A stretch of 10,876 nt of DNA, taken from positions 1 to 10,876 of the forward strand of contig CAZWTU010000050.1 of NCBI GenBank assembly GCA_964637035.1. Direction: 5' to 3'. Under the pieces are notes generated by a model, which saw only the letters and a list, made by a program, of their open reading frames with translations, did no database searches and was not told where the DNA came from. Source of the stretch: CAZMMV01 sp964637035. GTDB taxonomy: Bacteria; Bacillota; Clostridia; Tissierellales; Tissierellaceae. Made by a program: the position numbers and the translations under genes. Position 1 is the first letter of the stretch; every line of letters begins with the position of its first letter. Below, piece after piece: positions 8,678 through 10,876 of the stretch.

Positions 8678-8687
8678 TATCACCTCT
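8678..8687 (-). promoter_or_regulatory. Ribosome binding site that decides the sdaAA start
   Basis: On the minus strand GAGAGGTGAT is a near-perfect match to the anti-Shine-Dalgarno complement (GGAGGTGAT). It ends three bases before the TTG at 8674 and covers the in-frame GTG at 8683, which therefore cannot be its start. It also contains the TGA stop of sdaAB, coupling translation of the two subunits. Confidence 0.7.
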
Positions 8688-9348
8688 CAATAGGGTTTAT
8701 TCCCTTAATATATAATATTTGGTTTAATTTATTTATTTTTTCAATAATTGAATCATTTAGATTAGTATCCGTTTCTACTACCATAGTAGCTATATTATCT
8801 TCTCTTGTCACTTTCATAGTTGCAATATTTATTTCGTTAGAAGATAAAATAGAGCTTATGTTAGAAATAACACCTTTTTGATCAGCATATTTTATAACTA
8901 AAGTTGGATAATCCCCACTAAATTCTACTTTATTTCCATTAATATCTGTAATTAGAATACTACCTCCTCCAATAGAAGAGCCTATAATATAAGCATCTTC
9001 ACTATCTTTATATTTAAAAACTATTTTAACTGTATTAGGATGATAATATCCCAAGTCTTTTTCTATAAATTCAAATTTAATATCCTTTGATTCTGCAATT
9101 TCAAAGGAATCTTTAAGTTTTTCATCGGAAGGATCCATTCCTAGGATACCTGCTACTAGAGCCTTGTCCGTACCATGACCTTGGAAGGTTTTACCAAAGG
9201 ATCCATGTAAGTAAAAGACTACTTTATCAAAACCACTATCAACTATTTCCTGTGCCACCTTGCCTAACCTAGCCGCACCGGCTGTATGTGAACTTGAAGG
9301 ACCAACCATAACAGGTCCTAATATATCAAACACCCCATAATCTTTCAT
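8680..9348 (-). CDS. sdaAB: L-serine dehydratase, iron-sulfur-dependent, beta subunit
   Basis: Beta subunit of L-serine dehydratase, the partner of SdaAA next to it; 222 residues, normal length. The N-terminal signature is VGPSSSHTAGAARLG (about residues 16-30), with FLHG-type sequence (YLHGSFGKTFQGHGTDKA) after it. Residues about 148-220 form an ACT domain (TLVIKYADQKGVISNISSIL), which in this family is involved in subunit contacts and serine sensing. The ATG at 9346-9348 has AGGGAGG 8 bases upstream. It is the first gene of the long minus-strand unit, and its own promoter lies just before it. The GTGA overlap with the sdaAA frame and the known two-subunit enzyme make the assignment secure. 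Confidence 0.94.
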   Translation of the reverse strand: MKDYGVFDILGPVMVGPSSSHTAGAARLGKVAQEIVDSGFDKVVFYLHGSFGKTFQGHGTDKALVAGILGMDPSDEKLKDSFEIAESKDIKFEFIEKDLGYYHPNTVKIVFKYKDSEDAYIIGSSIGGGSILITDINGNKVEFSGDYPTLVIKYADQKGVISNISSILSSNEINIATMKVTREDNIATMVVETDTNLNDSIIEKINKLNQILYIKGINPIER

Positions 9349-9381
9349 TAAACTTCCCTCCCTAAAATAATAGTTTAATAC

Positions 9382-9410
9382 ATTCTATCATTTTATACCC
9401 AATATCACAA
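9382..9410 (-). promoter_or_regulatory. Sigma-A-like promoter of the sdaAB-sdaAA-large gene operon
   Basis: On the minus strand TTGTGA (9405-9410, 4 of 6 to consensus) and TAGAAT (9382-9387, 5 of 6) are 17 bases apart. Transcription would start near 9375, about 27 bases before the sdaAB ATG. It lies between uppS and sdaAB, where I see no convincing terminator, so read-through from uppS may add to expression. Confidence 0.6.
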
Positions 9411-9423
9411 TTTAAATCACATA

Positions 9424-10068
9424 CTAACCACCTAGGGTTATATCCTGGGTGCTATACCATTCAATAGCATTATGAAAATGCTCAGGCTTAAATTCTGGCC
9501 AAAGGTCTTCAATAATATAAAAATCCGAGTAAACAGATTGTAAAGGTAAAAAACCACTAAGTCTTCTACGCCCTCCCCATCTAATAATCATGTCAATTCT
9601 AGAAATATCTTGAGACATAATATTACTTAAGGGATTTGGATTACTATCTTCTCCTAGGTAATACTTTTTTAAATCCCACTGCCACCCATAGTTGACTAAA
9701 AAATTAACTTTCATACCACCCTTGCCAAATCGTTGCCTCTTAATAGCAAAGGGCATCAATTCCTTGGGAAACATTTCTGAGTTAGTATTACCTAGTACTA
9801 ATAAATCAGCATTTTCCTTGGCTAAAAGTTTTACAGCATCAGTACAAGCCTCAGTAAAAGCTAACCTTTGAAACTTAGGTCTTTTAGTATTGTCCACGGT
9901 AAAACCATAATAGGTAATTTCCTTTATACCTATTTCTTGGCAAAGTTTAAAGACCTCTAAACCTGGATATAACCCCTCATTATATCCTTTTTCTTTAGTC
10001 ATACCTTTTTCAACAGCCCAACGCCTATTACCATCTGGTATAATACCTATATGCTTGGGAATTCTCAT
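9424..10068 (-). CDS. Divergent undecaprenyl diphosphate synthase family protein (cis-prenyltransferase)
   Basis: UppS-family cis-prenyltransferases lengthen farnesyl diphosphate with isopentenyl diphosphate to make lipid carriers. This copy has 214 residues against about 245 in typical UppS. The N-terminal catalytic motif is intact: HIGIIPDGNRRWA, with D12 and N14 and the arginines. Other matches are YYGFTVDNTKRP (usual YAFSxENWxRP), NYGWQWDL, and IIRWGGRRRLSGFLPLQ...DLWPEF (usual IRTGGExRxSNFLLWQ...VLWPDF). Differences from E. coli UppS, aligned by eye: H43 becomes Y29, ENW becomes DNT, E198 becomes R167, and E213 becomes D182. About 15 residues are missing between NYGxxWD and the C-terminal motif. 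Arginines equivalent to R194 and R200 remain. It could be a paralogue with another chain length or substrate; the main uppS would be elsewhere. The ATG has GGGAGG 8 bases upstream. Confidence 0.8.
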   Translation of the reverse strand: MRIPKHIGIIPDGNRRWAVEKGMTKEKGYNEGLYPGLEVFKLCQEIGIKEITYYGFTVDNTKRPKFQRLAFTEACTDAVKLLAKENADLLVLGNTNSEMFPKELMPFAIKRQRFGKGGMKVNFLVNYGWQWDLKKYYLGEDSNPNPLSNIMSQDISRIDMIIRWGGRRRLSGFLPLQSVYSDFYIIEDLWPEFKPEHFHNAIEWYSTQDITLGG

Positions 10069-10116
10069 AAATCATACCTCCCATATTCTATTTAAATATA
10101 GTATGGCTTTTAGACT

Positions 10117-10166
10117 ATAAAGAATACATGTAAACCATATTCTTTATGAAATTTGTAGTATTTCAT
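10117..10166. repeat. Two overlapping inverted repeats in the uppS / pfkB-like intergenic region
   Basis: The first is ATAAAGAAT (10117-10125) with ATTCTTTAT (10139-10147), a perfect 9-bp pair with a 13-nt spacer. The second is ATGAAAT (10146-10152) with ATTTCAT (10160-10166), a perfect 7-bp pair with a 7-nt spacer. They share bases 10146-10147, so the two hairpins could exclude one another. They lie between divergent genes, upstream of both, and could be operators; no T-run follows, so they do not look like terminators. In so AT-rich a region chance is a real alternative. Confidence 0.45.
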
Positions 10167-10205
10167 ACAATAAAGTATTAATATATGGGTATAAGTAATT
10201 ATAAC

Positions 10206-10235
10206 TTGAAAAAATAGAGACATATGTAATAGAAT
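10206..10235 (+). promoter_or_regulatory. Sigma-A-like promoter of the pfkB-like gene
   Basis: TTGAAA (10206-10211, 5 of 6) and TAGAAT (10230-10235, 5 of 6) are separated by 18 bases. The start of transcription would fall near 10242, directly before the GAGGGGG ribosome site (10244-10250), so the leader would be very short. I found no equally good promoter for uppS on the other strand. Confidence 0.5.
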
Positions 10236-10256
10236 ATATGTAAGAGGGGGTGCATC

Positions 10257-10876
10257 ATGTTTTTAGCTATAGATTTAAATCCATATATAGAAAAAAGATA
10301 TAGTGTGGATAGGATTAATATTAATGAGGATATTAGTATTAAAGATACAGAATATAATCCAGGGACCAAGACTAGGGTTTCTTCTCATATTCTAAATCTA
10401 TTTAATGAGAAATCATTTTTAACAGGTTTTTTAGGTGGTTTAAATGGAGAATATTATCATCAGAGATTATTAGAATTAAATATACCCCACGATTTTGTAA
10501 GTATAAAAGAAGAGACTAGAGCAAAAATTATGCTAGACGATACAAGAAACTATATTAACATATATGAACAAAGCCCTAGAATTACAAGGGAAGAGATACT
10601 AAAGTTTTATGAATTATATTCTGGACTACTAGGGAAATCTAATATAATATATGGATTAAGTCATGTATTAGGACCTGGTGTCCCAGAAGATATATACTAT
10701 GATTTAATAAATATAGCTAAAAACAAGGATAAGAGATTTATTTTAAATGCTAAATCTTTAGAATTAAAAAGAGGCATAGAAGCTGTTCCCTATATGGTAA
10801 TACTAGATAAAGAACAATTAGAATACCTATTGAATATAAAACTAAGCTTTCAAAATGAAATTATAAAAGGCTCTAA
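10257..10876 (+). CDS. Divergent PfkB-family (1-phosphofructokinase-like) protein, N-terminal part
   Basis: 206 residues up to the window edge; the C-terminus is missing. It follows the plan of FruK/LacC-type sugar-phosphate kinases: FLAIDLNPYIEKRYSVD at the start (usual xTxTLNPAIDxxYxVD), then TGFLGGLNGEYY (56-67), KEETRAKIMLDD (84-95), LGPGVPEDIYYDLI (138-151), and LELKRGIEAVPYMVILDKEQLEYL (168-191, usual IKPNxxEL). The key sugar-binding motif PGGKGxNVA is replaced by PGTKTRVSS (35-43), and the IKPN motif is VILD. The ATP-side GAGD motif would lie beyond the window. The ATG has GAGGGGG 6 bases upstream. It could be a kinase with another substrate, or a non-catalytic relative such as a sensor. 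Its position divergent from uppS gives no clear functional clue. Confidence 0.75.
   Translation, partial: MFLAIDLNPYIEKRYSVDRININEDISIKDTEYNPGTKTRVSSHILNLFNEKSFLTGFLGGLNGEYYHQRLLELNIPHDFVSIKEETRAKIMLDDTRNYINIYEQSPRITREEILKFYELYSGLLGKSNIIYGLSHVLGPGVPEDIYYDLINIAKNKDKRFILNAKSLELKRGIEAVPYMVILDKEQLEYLLNIKLSFQNEIIKGS

Noticed and set aside
9429..9451. Hairpin CACCTAGG/CCTGGGTG at the end of uppS as a terminator
   Set aside because: It has one mismatch, lies wholly inside the coding sequence, and no T-run follows on the minus strand.
10083..10200. A promoter for uppS
   Set aside because: TTTACA and several TATA-like hexamers are present but none pair with a 16-18 base spacer; the AT-rich background makes single hexamers uninformative.

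Overview
The window looks like a contig piece from a low-GC, anaerobic Firmicute of the Clostridia type, perhaps Tissierellales-like (inference). The signs are AT-rich codon use throughout, strong AGGAGG-type ribosome binding sites, a two-subunit iron-sulfur L-serine dehydratase, and an NfnB/GltA-type flavoprotein. A run of exactly 100 N at 4525-4624 is a scaffolding gap, so this is a draft assembly, and the gap falls inside the most interesting gene.

Layout. (1) 1-699, plus: the C-terminal part of a GltA/NfnB-type NADPH oxidoreductase, closed by a strong hairpin terminator. (2) 802-9348, minus: one tightly packed transcription unit, read from right to left. It holds sdaAB, sdaAA, a very large multidomain gene split by the gap, a lactate/malate dehydrogenase-like gene and a flavodoxin-fold gene. 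The start/stop junctions overlap by 4 or 8 bases or lie 15 bases apart. A sigma-A-like promoter lies before sdaAB and a hairpin terminator sits on the stop codon of the last gene. (3) 9424-10068, minus: a short, divergent cis-prenyltransferase (UppS family). (4) 10257-end, plus: a divergent PfkB/1-phosphofructokinase-like gene cut by the window edge. A promoter and two nested inverted repeats lie between (3) and (4).

The candidate undescribed system is the block at 802-7806. The large gene encodes, in order, an HD-type phosphohydrolase domain with its metal ligands, about 550 residues of alpha-helical HEAT-like sequence, and an NMNAT/NadD-like nucleotidyltransferase domain with a degenerate HxGH motif. 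After the gap come a GNAT-like segment and a phosphoribosyltransferase-like domain with a recognisable PRPP loop. It is followed by an LDH/MDH-fold dehydrogenase with an unusual N-terminal extension and altered substrate residues, and by a protein with an apparent tandem flavodoxin fold and a four-cysteine cluster. Phosphoribosyl transfer, nucleotidyl transfer and nucleotide hydrolysis in one chain, next to a likely NAD-dependent and a likely FMN-dependent protein, suggest work on a dinucleotide-type cofactor or its repair. That function is inference; the domain order and the operon are read from the sequence. Co-transcription with serine dehydratase suggests a link to amino-acid fermentation.
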